51,121 bases of DNA, from NCBI GenBank assembly GCA_027336365.1, contig DAHWFY010000003.1, positions 1-51,121 on the forward strand, written 5' to 3'. A program made the translations under genes and the position numbers. Origin of the DNA: Bacillota bacterium. Lineage in GTDB: Bacteria; Bacillota; Bacilli; Alicyclobacillales; Alicyclobacillaceae. This document shows, one piece after another, positions 42,149 to 50,042 of the stretch. Position 1 is the stretch's first letter, and the number at the start of each line of letters is the position of its first letter. The notes under the pieces were generated by a model. The model worked only from the letters and a program-made list of their open reading frames with translations. It was not told the origin of the DNA and made no database searches.

Positions 42149-43591
42149 GTGACTTCCATCGAAAAACAAGTTGCATTGAGATCTTTGCCTGCTGTTGGAC
42201 ATCTGCTCGAATTTCCACAAACTCTGTCTGTTTTTGCGGATTATCCTCTGGCGTTGGTCACTCGGTTTCTGGGCGAGGCTGTGGCGGAGTTGCGAGAAAT
42301 GTGGGACAGGGATCCTGCACCTGGTGATGATGCATGGGCGCAAATGGTTTTGCCTGAGAGCATCATTCAACGGGCCCATCGGATTTTGAATGTATATCTT
42401 AGTCCACACCTGCGTCCGGTGTTGAATCTAACTGGAACGGTTATCCATACCAATTTGGGCCGTGCTCCTTTGTCCGAGCGGGCGTTGCAGGCGGTCCATG
42501 ACGTTGCCTCTCAGTACAGTAATCTGGAATACGATTTAACGCCGGGAAAACGAGGTTCTCGCCATGACCACGTGGCCAAACGACTGTGTGCCCTGACGGG
42601 AGCTGAGGCAGCTCTCGTCGTGAACAACAATGCGGCCGCTGTACTGTTGGCGTTGCGTTCGCTCGCCCAAGGTGGGGAGGCGGTGGTTTCAAGAGGGCAA
42701 TTGGTGGAAATTGGAGGTTCATTCCGGATACCTGATATCATGGTTCAAGCGGGAGTTCTCTTGAAGGAAGTGGGCACCACTAACAAAACTCATCTGCGAG
42801 ACTATCAGCAGGCCATTGGCGAAAACACACGCTTAATTTTAAAGGTGCATACGAGCAATTACCGTATTGTGGGCTTTGTTCACCAGCCCCCCTTAGCTGA
42901 CCTCGTGGAGTTGGCGCGTCAGCGGCAAGTTCCTTTGTTTGAGGACTTGGGCAGCGGGGCGTTGTTCGATTTTCCCGACTTTGGCGTAGGGGATGAGCCT
43001 ACGGTTTCCAACAGTATTCGCGCAGGAGTGGATTTGGTTTCTTTTAGCGGAGACAAGCTGTTGGGGGGAGCTCAGGCAGGTATCCTTCTCGGTAAACAGG
43101 ACGTGGTGGCTAAGTTGCGCAGCCATCCCTGGATGCGTGCCTTGCGAGTGGATAAAATGACGCTGGCCGCCCTTGAGGCGACTTTGGTTGCCTACGCAGA
43201 TTCAGACATGGCACGTAAAGAAGTGCCGGTGGTGCGCATGATTACCGCCTCTTACGAGGAAATGACGAAACAAGCCGCTGTTTTAGAAAAAGCCATTGCT
43301 GCGGACGAAGTCTTAGCGAAGGTGCTTGACGTAGAACAAGTGGACGCTGTGTCCCGTATCGGCGGAGGTGCTCTGCCGTTAACGGAACTCCCCACCCGCT
43401 GCTTACGGCTACAGGCAAAAGGCCTCACTGCGCAGCAATTTTCCGACCAATTGCGTCACGTACCTCAGGTTCCCGTCATCACGCGCATCGCGCACGACGC
43501 TGTCCTTTGTGATCCAAGAACCCTCCTACCGGGGCAAGAAGGTCTTATGTTGGACAGTCTGCGCCAGTGGGCACAAGAGTTGACAGTCTGA
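42149..43591 (+). CDS. selA: L-seryl-tRNA(Sec) selenium transferase
   Basis: PLP enzyme that converts Ser-tRNA(Sec) to Sec-tRNA(Sec). The 480-residue protein contains NLTGTVIHTNLGRAPLS, NNNAAAVLLAL, the PLP lysine in SFSGDKLLGGAQAG and RALRVDKMTLAALEATL. I chose the GTG at 42149 since GAGG lies about 7 nt upstream; the ATG at 42113 overlaps a TATGAT -10-like box. SelB and the tRNA(Sec) gene are not in the window; the region after selA holds other elements. Its presence implies selenoprotein synthesis in this organism. Confidence 0.94.
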   Translation: MTSIEKQVALRSLPAVGHLLEFPQTLSVFADYPLALVTRFLGEAVAELREMWDRDPAPGDDAWAQMVLPESIIQRAHRILNVYLSPHLRPVLNLTGTVIHTNLGRAPLSERALQAVHDVASQYSNLEYDLTPGKRGSRHDHVAKRLCALTGAEAALVVNNNAAAVLLALRSLAQGGEAVVSRGQLVEIGGSFRIPDIMVQAGVLLKEVGTTNKTHLRDYQQAIGENTRLILKVHTSNYRIVGFVHQPPLADLVELARQRQVPLFEDLGSGALFDFPDFGVGDEPTVSNSIRAGVDLVSFSGDKLLGGAQAGILLGKQDVVAKLRSHPWMRALRVDKMTLAALEATLVAYADSDMARKEVPVVRMITASYEEMTKQAAVLEKAIAADEVLAKVLDVEQVDAVSRIGGGALPLTELPTRCLRLQAKGLTAQQFSDQLRHVPQVPVITRIAHDAVLCDPRTLLPGQEGLMLDSLRQWAQELTV

Positions 43592-43713
43592 CGCGGATGA
43601 AGAACGGCTCAACGGGACACAATGAAAGCAAGACGCTGGTAGTTCAGAGGTTTTGTAAACTTTTGCTGAGCTTTTGGCGGACATGCACCGTGGCCCGGAG
43701 GGAGGTTTCCTGA

Positions 43714-43893
43714 ATGCGGTATCGTGAGGTTGATTCTGCCATGTTGTGGCGGTTACGGGATGAAGTACCTATACCCCGGGGTGGGATGAAAGGAATATGG
43801 CAAGGCTTGGCTTGGCCCACGCAGGCATTCTCCAATGGAGGGCCGGATGGTTTAATGGACAAGGAATTGCGACTTGTTTCCAGACGCAATTGA
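43714..43893 (+). CDS. Possible 59-residue protein
   Basis: Open frame of 59 codons starting at an ATG with GGAGGGAGG 8 nt upstream, one of the best ribosome binding sites in the window. The product starts MRYREVDSAMLWRLRDEVP, contains IPRGGMKGIWQGLAWP and ends LRLVSRRN. Not recognised. It fills the space between selA and the hisS promoter (43941). Without homologues it remains unproven; the rest of the 43592-43713 gap shows nothing clear, including no tRNA(Sec). Confidence 0.5.
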   Translation: MRYREVDSAMLWRLRDEVPIPRGGMKGIWQGLAWPTQAFSNGGPDGLMDKELRLVSRRN

Positions 43894-43940
43894 AGTTGAT
43901 TAAGTCATACGGTTGTCGGTCTATTCGGTCAGTCGATGAT

Positions 43941-43969
43941 TTGACAGACATTTTTGCAATGGCTATACT
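43941..43969 (+). promoter_or_regulatory. Strong sigma-A promoter for the T-box/hisS-aspS unit
   Basis: Perfect TTGACA (43941-43946), 17-nt spacer and TATACT (43964-43969). Confidence 0.85.
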
Positions 43970-43975
43970 CAAAAA

Positions 43976-44292
43976 TACAAGTAAATTGGGACACGAAGAT
44001 TCAATGCCGAGGAGAAGTAACCTTCTACCGATGTTCAGAGAGACCTGCCTGAGGCTGTGAGTAGGTTCACTGGTGAAAGGTGAAAGACACCTCTAAGAAC
44101 TGGCGTGAACGGAGACTTGTGATGTCCGGTCGGAATGAGTTGTGTCGTCGGACTCGGCTTGCATATTCTCCTAAAGCATCGGCGGTTGTGCCCGTTACAG
44201 CGCAAGAGTGGGACCTTAGGGTCCAATCAGGGTGGTACCACGGAGAGTTCCTTCGTCCCTGTCCGTAGCGGCAGGGCGGAGGAACTTTTTTG
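43976..44292 (+). promoter_or_regulatory. T-box riboswitch upstream of hisS-aspS
   Basis: Stem I spans about 43989-44127, with GGACA/TGTCC at the base, AGTA at 44016-44019 and the AGAGAG bulge at 44037-44042. The helix 44020-44033 pairs with 44068-44081. Next comes GAAAGACACC, where GAC (44086-44088) and CAC (44088-44090) overlap as candidate Asp and His specifiers. Stem III is GGACC/GGTCC (44211-44224). The T-box AGGGTGGTACCACGG is at 44229-44243. The terminator (AGTTCCT... paired with ...AGGAACT, 44246-44285) is followed by six Ts. Uncharged tRNA should stabilise the antiterminator and turn on hisS and aspS. Confidence 0.93.
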
Positions 44293-44329
44293 TTGCCAGG
44301 ACGTGTCCTAGTAGGGAGGCATGGGCGAT

Positions 44330-45595
44330 TTGTTAACACAAAGACCGCGAGGAACCACCGATATCTTGCCGCAGGACGTCGTTCGCTGGCAGGAAATTGA
44401 GCGCACGGTGCGAGAACTGTGCCAAGTGTATGGCTATCAAGAAATTCGCACACCTGTCTTTGAACACACGGAATTATTTGCCCGTGGTGTTGGAGAAACC
44501 ACAGACATCGTAGAAAAGGAGATGTACACCTTCACTGACCGAGGCGGTCGGAGTGTCACGTTACGTCCGGAGGGAACTGCGGGGGTAGTGCGGGCATTTG
44601 TGGAAAACAAACTTTACGGGTGGGCGGATGCGGTGAAGTTGTATTACATCGGCCCCATGTTTCGCTACGAAAAGCCCCAAAAGGGACGCTTGCGTCAACT
44701 CCATCAATTCGGTTGCGAGGTCTTTGGGGCGTCGGGGCCGGATGTGGACGCCGAAGTCATTGCTCTGAACGTGGAGGTGCTCAGGCGTAGTGGATTGCGA
44801 GATGTTCAGGTGGAACTGAACAGTGTGGGTTGTTCCGTGTGCCGACCTCGTCATCGAGAACAGATGGTGGAAAAGCTCACTCCTTTTAAAGAACAATTAT
44901 GTACTGACTGTCAACGGCGGTTGGAAAGAAATCCATTGCGCATTTTTGACTGTAAAAATGAGATCTGCCAGGGAGTTTTGATGGAGTCTGGAGCTCCGAC
45001 TATTTTGGAGAGTTTGTGTGACGACTGCCAAATTCACTTTACCGGTGTGCAGGCCTTGCTGCAATCTGAAAGGATTACTTTTAAAATCAATCCTCGTCTG
45101 GTGAGGGGCTTGGACTACTACACTCGCACTGCCTGGGAGTGTGTTTTACCTGGGTACAGTTCAGTGGCTGGCGGAGGGCGCTATAACGGCTTGGTGGCCG
45201 AGGCCGGGGGACCGGAAACACCAGGAATTGGATTCGCCGTGGGGCTGGACCGATTGTTGATGATTCTTGCTGATAAACAACCCGAGAAATCTGCAAGAAG
45301 TCGTCTACAGATTTTTGTGGTTGTGGCTGACCCTACAGCGCAAGTGTATGGGATGGAAATTTTGCAGGAACTGCGGGCAGCTGGCATTGCGGCAGATAAG
45401 GATTACCTGGGTAAAGGAATGAAGGCTCAGTTGAAAAGTGCGGATCGCCTCGGTGCAGCGTTTACGGTGATTGTGGGAGAACGTGAATTGTCCAAGGCTA
45501 CCGTGGGATTGAAGAACCTCGTTACAGGGTCTCAGTTGGAATTACCCAGGGCAGAATTGGTGGAGTACTTGCAAAGTGGAGGGGACAAGCAATGA
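44330..45595 (+). CDS. hisS: Histidyl-tRNA synthetase
   Basis: Class II synthetase that charges tRNA(His). The protein has 421 residues. Visible are PRGTTDILP at the N-terminus, motif 2 with MFRYEKPQKGRLRQLHQFGCE, HisA motif VRGLDYYTRTAWE and motif 3 GIGFAVGLDRLL. The TTG at 44330 gives the usual distance to PRGT and sits 10 nt after GGAGG; the ATG at 44321 would have only 1 nt of spacing, but cannot be excluded. Controlled by the T-box leader; overlaps aspS by 4 nt (ATGA). Confidence 0.96.
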   Translation: MLTQRPRGTTDILPQDVVRWQEIERTVRELCQVYGYQEIRTPVFEHTELFARGVGETTDIVEKEMYTFTDRGGRSVTLRPEGTAGVVRAFVENKLYGWADAVKLYYIGPMFRYEKPQKGRLRQLHQFGCEVFGASGPDVDAEVIALNVEVLRRSGLRDVQVELNSVGCSVCRPRHREQMVEKLTPFKEQLCTDCQRRLERNPLRIFDCKNEICQGVLMESGAPTILESLCDDCQIHFTGVQALLQSERITFKINPRLVRGLDYYTRTAWECVLPGYSSVAGGGRYNGLVAEAGGPETPGIGFAVGLDRLLMILADKQPEKSARSRLQIFVVVADPTAQVYGMEILQELRAAGIAADKDYLGKGMKAQLKSADRLGAAFTVIVGERELSKATVGLKNLVTGSQLELPRAELVEYLQSGGDKQ

Positions 45596-47439
45596 GTCAA
45601 GGACAGATGTACTTTCGCACGCATCGCGCCGAGGAGACTTCCCACGTCAGTCCGGGAACCCGTGTGACGTTGTCGGGATGGGTGGCTCGCCGTCGGGATT
45701 TGGGCGGCATTGTGTTCATAGATCTTCGGGATAGAAGTGGCATTGTGCAACTGGTGTTTGATCCCCAAAAAGGCACACCCCCGACGGTGATGGAACAAGC
45801 GGATACTTTACGCAACGAGTATGTTTTTACAGTGGCTGGTATAGTGGTTCGCCGTGACCCACAGGCCGTAAACCCGAAGTTAGCCACTGGTGAGATTGAG
45901 GTGCGCGTGGATGAATTGGAGATACTCAACGCCTCCAAAAACCCCCCTTTTTACATTCAAGATGGTGTGGATGTAGACGAAACCGTTCGTCTGCGTTACC
46001 GCTACCTGGACTTGCGCAGACCGGAGATGCAGCAGATGCTGATGTTACGCCATCGGGTGGTCCGCAGTTTGCGAAAGTTTTTAGACGAACATGACTTTGT
46101 TGAAGTGGAAACTCCCATGTTGACGCGCAGTACCCCAGAGGGAGCCCGAGATTATTTGGTACCCAGCCGTCTGCAGGCGGGCGCCTTTTATGCCCTGCCT
46201 CAGTCTCCCCAGTTGTTTAAACAACTTCTGATGGTGTCTGGGTTGGAGCGGTACTATCAGTTTGCTCGTTGCTTTCGTGATGAAGACCTGCGGGCAGATC
46301 GACAACCGGAGTTTACGCAACTGGATATTGAACAGTCTTTTTTGTCTCTGCCGGAGTTTCAGACCCTAATGGAAAAAATGATGGCCGATGTGTTTGCGGA
46401 TGTTTTGGGGGTGAACTTGCCGCAGCCATTTTTGCGCCTTTCTTATGAAGAGGCCATGCATCGCTACGGATCGGATAAGCCAGATCTGCGTTTTGGGCTG
46501 GAACTACAAGACCTTTCGGACGTAGTGGCGAAAATACAACCGGAATTTCGTGTGTTTCAGGATGCCCTATCACAGGGGGGAGTCATCAAGGGATTAGTGG
46601 TTGCCGGGGGAGCCGCATGGTCACGACGTCAAACGGATGATCTGGTGAGTTTTGTCAAGTCTTACGGTTTGCAGGGGTTGGCCACTGTGGCTGTACAAGA
46701 AGCAGGTATCAAAGCGTCCATCGGCAAGTTTTTCAATGGGGAACAGTTGGCGCTTCTTGCTCAAGCTACGGGGACTGGTCAAGGAGATCTATTGCTTATT
46801 GGAGCAGGATTAGCGTCCAAGGTTCTGCCTGCTTTAGGCGCTTTGCGAACTCGTCTGGGACATGACTTGGGGTTGATTGACGAAAAAGAGTTTCGCATCG
46901 CCTGGGTTACGGATTTCCCTTTGCTGACTTATGATGAAGAGCAAGGTCGGTTTGTGGCAGAGCATCACCCGTTCACCATGCCAAAATGGGAAGATTTAGA
47001 TAATCTAGAATCAAGTCCAGGTTCCGTGCGGGCTCAGGCGTATGATTTGGTACTGAACGGGTATGAGTTGGGGGGAGGGAGCATGGGCATTTATCGACGA
47101 GACATTCAGGAACGCATGTTCCAAGCGCTGGGCTTCAGCATCGAAGAGGCCTATCGCCAGTTTGGCTTCCTGATGGATGCATTTGAGTATGGCACGCCTC
47201 CCCACGGAGGTATCGCTTTTGGTCTGGATCGTTTGGTAATGGTCATGGGGGGCGGAAAATCATTGCGAGACTGTATTGCTTTTCCAAAAACGTCAAGTGG
47301 AACGGACCTGTTGACCCATGCGCCCGCATCGGTGAGTGGGGAGCAGCTACAGGTGTTACACTTACGAGTAGAAGGAGCAAATGTCCGAGTTGAGGGAAAG
47401 GGACCGGATGTCACCCTTGCAGCCTCCGCGCAAGGGTGA
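45592..47439 (+). CDS. aspS: Aspartyl-tRNA synthetase
   Basis: Class II synthetase, 615 residues. The OB-fold anticodon domain (SGWVARRRDLGGIVFIDLRD) is at residues 22-41. Motif 2 is FRDEDLRADRQPEFTQLDIE near 225, the bacterial GAD insert lies at about 300-420, and motif 3 is GIAFGLDRLVMVMGG near 540. The tail past 570 is about 20 residues longer than usual. The ATG has GGAGGGG upstream and overlaps hisS, so both depend on the T-box. Whether it is strictly tRNA(Asp)-specific cannot be told here. Confidence 0.96.
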   Translation: MSQGQMYFRTHRAEETSHVSPGTRVTLSGWVARRRDLGGIVFIDLRDRSGIVQLVFDPQKGTPPTVMEQADTLRNEYVFTVAGIVVRRDPQAVNPKLATGEIEVRVDELEILNASKNPPFYIQDGVDVDETVRLRYRYLDLRRPEMQQMLMLRHRVVRSLRKFLDEHDFVEVETPMLTRSTPEGARDYLVPSRLQAGAFYALPQSPQLFKQLLMVSGLERYYQFARCFRDEDLRADRQPEFTQLDIEQSFLSLPEFQTLMEKMMADVFADVLGVNLPQPFLRLSYEEAMHRYGSDKPDLRFGLELQDLSDVVAKIQPEFRVFQDALSQGGVIKGLVVAGGAAWSRRQTDDLVSFVKSYGLQGLATVAVQEAGIKASIGKFFNGEQLALLAQATGTGQGDLLLIGAGLASKVLPALGALRTRLGHDLGLIDEKEFRIAWVTDFPLLTYDEEQGRFVAEHHPFTMPKWEDLDNLESSPGSVRAQAYDLVLNGYELGGGSMGIYRRDIQERMFQALGFSIEEAYRQFGFLMDAFEYGTPPHGGIAFGLDRLVMVMGGGKSLRDCIAFPKTSSGTDLLTHAPASVSGEQLQVLHLRVEGANVRVEGKGPDVTLAASAQG

Positions 47440-47494
47440 TAGGATATAGGCAAGCGGCAAGGCAGATTGTCTTGTAGCACTTGACGAAAAAGAG

Positions 47495-47685
47495 AATCAT
47501 CCCTGCGCTGTTAGTGATGGCCTAGGTGTTTTGAGCCAACACCATTTTTCGGGGAGTTCGACGTCTCGGCGGTACGCACATGCCTCGAGGAGGTTGCTTG
47601 AGGACGTTGCAAGCAGTTGAGCAGGACACCCACCTGCGAGAGCAGGTTCAAAACGAAGGGCTGCACGGCAAGTGCGGGGATGGTT
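47495..47685 (+). ncRNA. ssrS: 6S RNA
   Basis: A 191-nt region closed by a 15-bp terminal helix (AATCATCCCTGCGCT at 47495-47509 with AGTGCGGGGATGGTT at 47671-47685). The 5' strand contains TGTTAGTGA and TTTTGAGCC; the 3' part contains CACCTGCGAGAGCAGG and GGGCTGCACGGCA, which line up with E. coli 6S features. In Bacillus 6S-1 (bsrA) also lies just after aspS. It binds the sigma-A polymerase by mimicking an open promoter. No clean promoter directly upstream; it may be processed from the hisS-aspS transcript. Confidence 0.85.
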
Positions 47686-47730
47686 TTCATTGATGAAGGC
47701 TGTAAGTGCTTATTTAAATATGGTTTTCAG

Positions 47731-47762
47731 GTGGCGAACTGCTCGGGCGGTTCGCCACTTTG
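47731..47762 (+). terminator. Terminator-like hairpin after 6S RNA
   Basis: Stem GTGGCGAAC/GTTCGCCAC with a 10-nt loop, followed by TTTGCG. Probably ends the upstream transcript; the next stretch to 47898 holds only a TTGACA (47851-47856) with a weak -10. Confidence 0.6.
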
Positions 47763-47898
47763 CGTGTATCAGGCTGGGTATCGTATGATGACTGTGAGAA
47801 GAGGTTCGACGGAAAAGAACTGGAGCATCTCGGAATCATGGATGAGTTTTTTGACAGATTTCGGGATTAAATAAAAAATTCAGCGAGGGTGACCCACC

Positions 47899-49167
47899 GT
47901 GGACTTGTTTTCAGCGGCGGCAGATAGGGAACAGCAACAAACGGCCCCTCTGGCCTTCCGCATGCGACCACAAAGGCTGGCCGAGGTCGTCGGGCAGCAG
48001 CACATCTTGGCTCCTGGCAGTTTGCTGCATCGGGCCATCCAGGCAGACCGACTCGTATCCTTAATTCTATTTGGACCTCCGGGCAGTGGAAAAACCACTT
48101 TGGCGGAAGTGATTGCCTGCACGACAAAGGCTCGTTTTGAGACTTTGAATGCCGTGTCCGCAGGGATTGCGGACATTCGGGCAGTGGTGGAGCGAGCCAA
48201 AGAAGAACGGGCATTACACGGTCGAAAGACGGTGTTGTTCATTGACGAAATCCACCGTTTTAACAAGGGGCAGCAAGACGCACTGCTGCCTTTTGTTGAA
48301 CAGGGACTACTGACCTTGGTGGGAGCAACCACAGAGAATCCGTATTTTCAGGTAAATCCAGCACTCGTTTCTCGTTCCCATGTGTTCCGATTACATCCTT
48401 TAGGTCCCGAGGATATTCGTGTCTTGTTGCGTCGTGCCATTGCCGACAAACAGCGTGGATTGGGGGAGATGGGGTTAGACTTGACACCGACCGCAGAGCG
48501 GGTGCTGGTGGAGTTGTCTGGGGGGGACGCCCGGCGGGCATTGAATGCCTTGGAACTCGCGGCTTTAACCAGCCCCTTGAATGAGGACGGCAGGGTGGTT
48601 TTGGACGAACCGCAAGTTCGGGAGTCCATTCAAGAGCGTCAGGTACTGTATGACCGCAGCGGGGATGAGCACTATGACACCATTTCCGCGTTTATTAAAT
48701 CTATCCGCGGTTCGGATGTGGATGCGGCCTTGTTGTGGTTGGCAAAAATGCTGACTGCGGGTGAGGATCCACTATTTGTTGGCCGTAGGTTGATGATTTT
48801 GGCGGCAGAAGATGTGGGGAATGCGGATTCTCAGGCACTTCCGCTAGCAGTGGCGGGATATCAGGCGGTGGCAACGGTGGGCATGCCGGAAGCCCGCATC
48901 GTATTAGCTCAGGTAACCTCATATTTGGCCTGTGCACCTAAATCAAATGCGGCTTACCGCGCCATCGGCGAGGCATTGGCGGATGTACAGTCTGGAATGT
49001 CATTGGTTGTTCCACCCCACCTGCGTTCCACAGGCTATCGGGGAGCGGAAAAACTGGGTTCTGGTGTGGGCTACCTGTACCCTCATGACTATCCAGAACA
49101 CCATGTGGAGCAGAGCTATTGGCCGCAAATGGTACAGCCGAAAAAGTATTATCAACCTGTTCAATAA
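47899..49167 (+). CDS. rarA: Replication-associated recombination protein A (AAA+ ATPase)
   Basis: Clamp-loader-like ATPase (MgsA/YrvN) acting at stalled replication forks. The 422-residue protein has Walker A GPPGSGKTTLA (residues 56-66), Walker B VLFIDEIHRF near 113, sensor 1 GATTENP and the arginine-finger region SRSHVFRL. The C-terminal tetramer domain includes GRRLMILAAEDVGNAD. The GTG at 47899 has GAGGGTGA 7 nt upstream. Synteny aspS - 6S - rarA - cymR matches B. subtilis. The stop codon touches a family 1 repeat. Confidence 0.96.
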   Translation: MDLFSAAADREQQQTAPLAFRMRPQRLAEVVGQQHILAPGSLLHRAIQADRLVSLILFGPPGSGKTTLAEVIACTTKARFETLNAVSAGIADIRAVVERAKEERALHGRKTVLFIDEIHRFNKGQQDALLPFVEQGLLTLVGATTENPYFQVNPALVSRSHVFRLHPLGPEDIRVLLRRAIADKQRGLGEMGLDLTPTAERVLVELSGGDARRALNALELAALTSPLNEDGRVVLDEPQVRESIQERQVLYDRSGDEHYDTISAFIKSIRGSDVDAALLWLAKMLTAGEDPLFVGRRLMILAAEDVGNADSQALPLAVAGYQAVATVGMPEARIVLAQVTSYLACAPKSNAAYRAIGEALADVQSGMSLVVPPHLRSTGYRGAEKLGSGVGYLYPHDYPEHHVEQSYWPQMVQPKKYYQPVQ

Positions 49168-49225
49168 ATACAATTGCGTGGATTTATCTTTCTTGCTGGT
49201 GCCGCTAACAGCGGCATGAGGGTCT
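49162..49225 (-). repeat. Family 1 dispersed repeat copy (reverse orientation)
   Basis: On the minus strand AGACCCTCATGCCGCTG, hairpin TGCCGCTGTTAGCGGCA, CCAGCAAGAAAGATAAATCC, then TGTATTTATTG. Overlaps the rarA stop codon by a few bases. Confidence 0.85.
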
Positions 49226-49231
49226 CACTGA

Positions 49232-49285
49232 TAGTGTGTCCGGAAAGGGTTGGGGTCAGACCCCCCTTCCGGACAACCTCTGATA
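49232..49285 (+). repeat. Family 2 dispersed repeat copy (hairpin form)
   Basis: GTCCGGAA and TTCCGGAC form the ends of a strong hairpin with inner GGGG/CCCC pairing and AGA loop. It stops a few bases before the cymR ribosome binding site and could attenuate read-through from rarA. Confidence 0.7.
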
Positions 49286-49297
49286 GGAGATGGATGC

Positions 49298-49708
49298 GTG
49301 AAAATCTCGACGCGAGGCCGCTATGGGCTGATGTTGCTGGTTGATCTGGCTCAAAACGATTCTGGTCATCCAATTTCACTCAAAGCTGTGGCAGAACGCC
49401 AGGGTTTGTCTGAACACTACTTGGAGCAACTGATTGCTCCGTTGCGTAATGCGGGGCTAGTACGCAGTATTCGGGGAGCGTACGGGGGATATGTATTGGC
49501 CAAGTCATCCGGAGAGATGACAGTGGAACAAGTATTATCTCTGCTGGAAGGGCCGGTAACCATTGTCGATGAGGATTTGGATGATGGTTTTGAACCATTG
49601 TGGGACCGCTTGCGCAACGCTATTCAGGAGGTTCTTTCTGGGGTGACCATCCAGGACTTGTCTGAAATGAGAATACATCAGGATGGTAGTTACATGTATT
49701 ATATATAA
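49298..49708 (+). CDS. cymR: Rrf2-family regulator, CymR-type
   Basis: DNA-binding repressor of cysteine metabolism in Bacilli, working with CysK. The 136-residue protein begins KISTRGRYGLMLLVDLA, typical of CymR, with a winged helix (LKAVAERQGLSEHYLEQLI) and IRGAYGGYVLAKS. It lacks the iron-sulfur cysteines of IscR and NsrR, which fits CymR. The GTG at 49298 has TAGGAGATGG upstream. Position after rarA is as in B. subtilis, but the usual iscS and mnmA do not follow. Confidence 0.9.
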   Translation: MKISTRGRYGLMLLVDLAQNDSGHPISLKAVAERQGLSEHYLEQLIAPLRNAGLVRSIRGAYGGYVLAKSSGEMTVEQVLSLLEGPVTIVDEDLDDGFEPLWDRLRNAIQEVLSGVTIQDLSEMRIHQDGSYMYYI

Positions 49709-49817
49709 AAACTCCTGGGGGAAAATAACGGATTGTCAGTGCCTTTGCTTTGTCGCTGAAATGTCATACCCCCCGCTAAAAGCCTTCATTTCCTAAAGGT
49801 ATCTACCAATTAATTCA

Positions 49818-49846
49818 TTGTCAAGGTCTTAGACTGTGTCTATAAT
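49818..49846 (+). promoter_or_regulatory. Strong sigma-A promoter in the cymR - zinc-ribbon gap
   Basis: TTGTCA (49818-49823), 17-nt spacer and perfect TATAAT (49841-49846), about 200 nt ahead of the next gene. Confidence 0.8.
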
Positions 49847-49852
49847 AGTGTG

Positions 49853-49944
49853 TCGGATAGTGTTGGATGGGGTTGCTTTTTAAATGATATGGGCGTGTCC
49901 GTTGCGGATGACCTTTCCGGACCCGCACACTTTCGTTTTTTTTT
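49853..49944 (+). ncRNA. Possible small RNA or leader attenuator
   Basis: Starts about 7 nt after the promoter above and ends in a G/C-rich imperfect hairpin (TGCGG...CCGCA, alternative GTG/TCCG...CGGA/CAC) followed by nine Ts at 49936-49944. It carries family 2-like sequence (CCTTTCCGGAC). It may be a free RNA of about 90 nt or an attenuator for the downstream zinc-ribbon gene. Between 49709-49817 and 49945-50042 I see nothing else except a TTTCCGGACAAAC family 2 remnant near 49990. Confidence 0.45.
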
Positions 49945-50042
49945 GACTCGCACTCATACAAATTCATGTTGTTTACATTTTTGGATTTCCGGACAAACTG
50001 TTGTAGGTCGATAGGTGCATATTATGCAAAGGAGACGGAGTC

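Noticed and set aside
43592-43713. tRNA(Sec) gene behind selA
   Set aside because: No TTCGA/TTCAAATCC-type T-loop or 8-bp acceptor stem pair found on either strand.
47617-47874. 85-codon frame after aspS
   Set aside because: Its first part lies within the 6S RNA and the terminator hairpin, and the translation shows no protein-like pattern.
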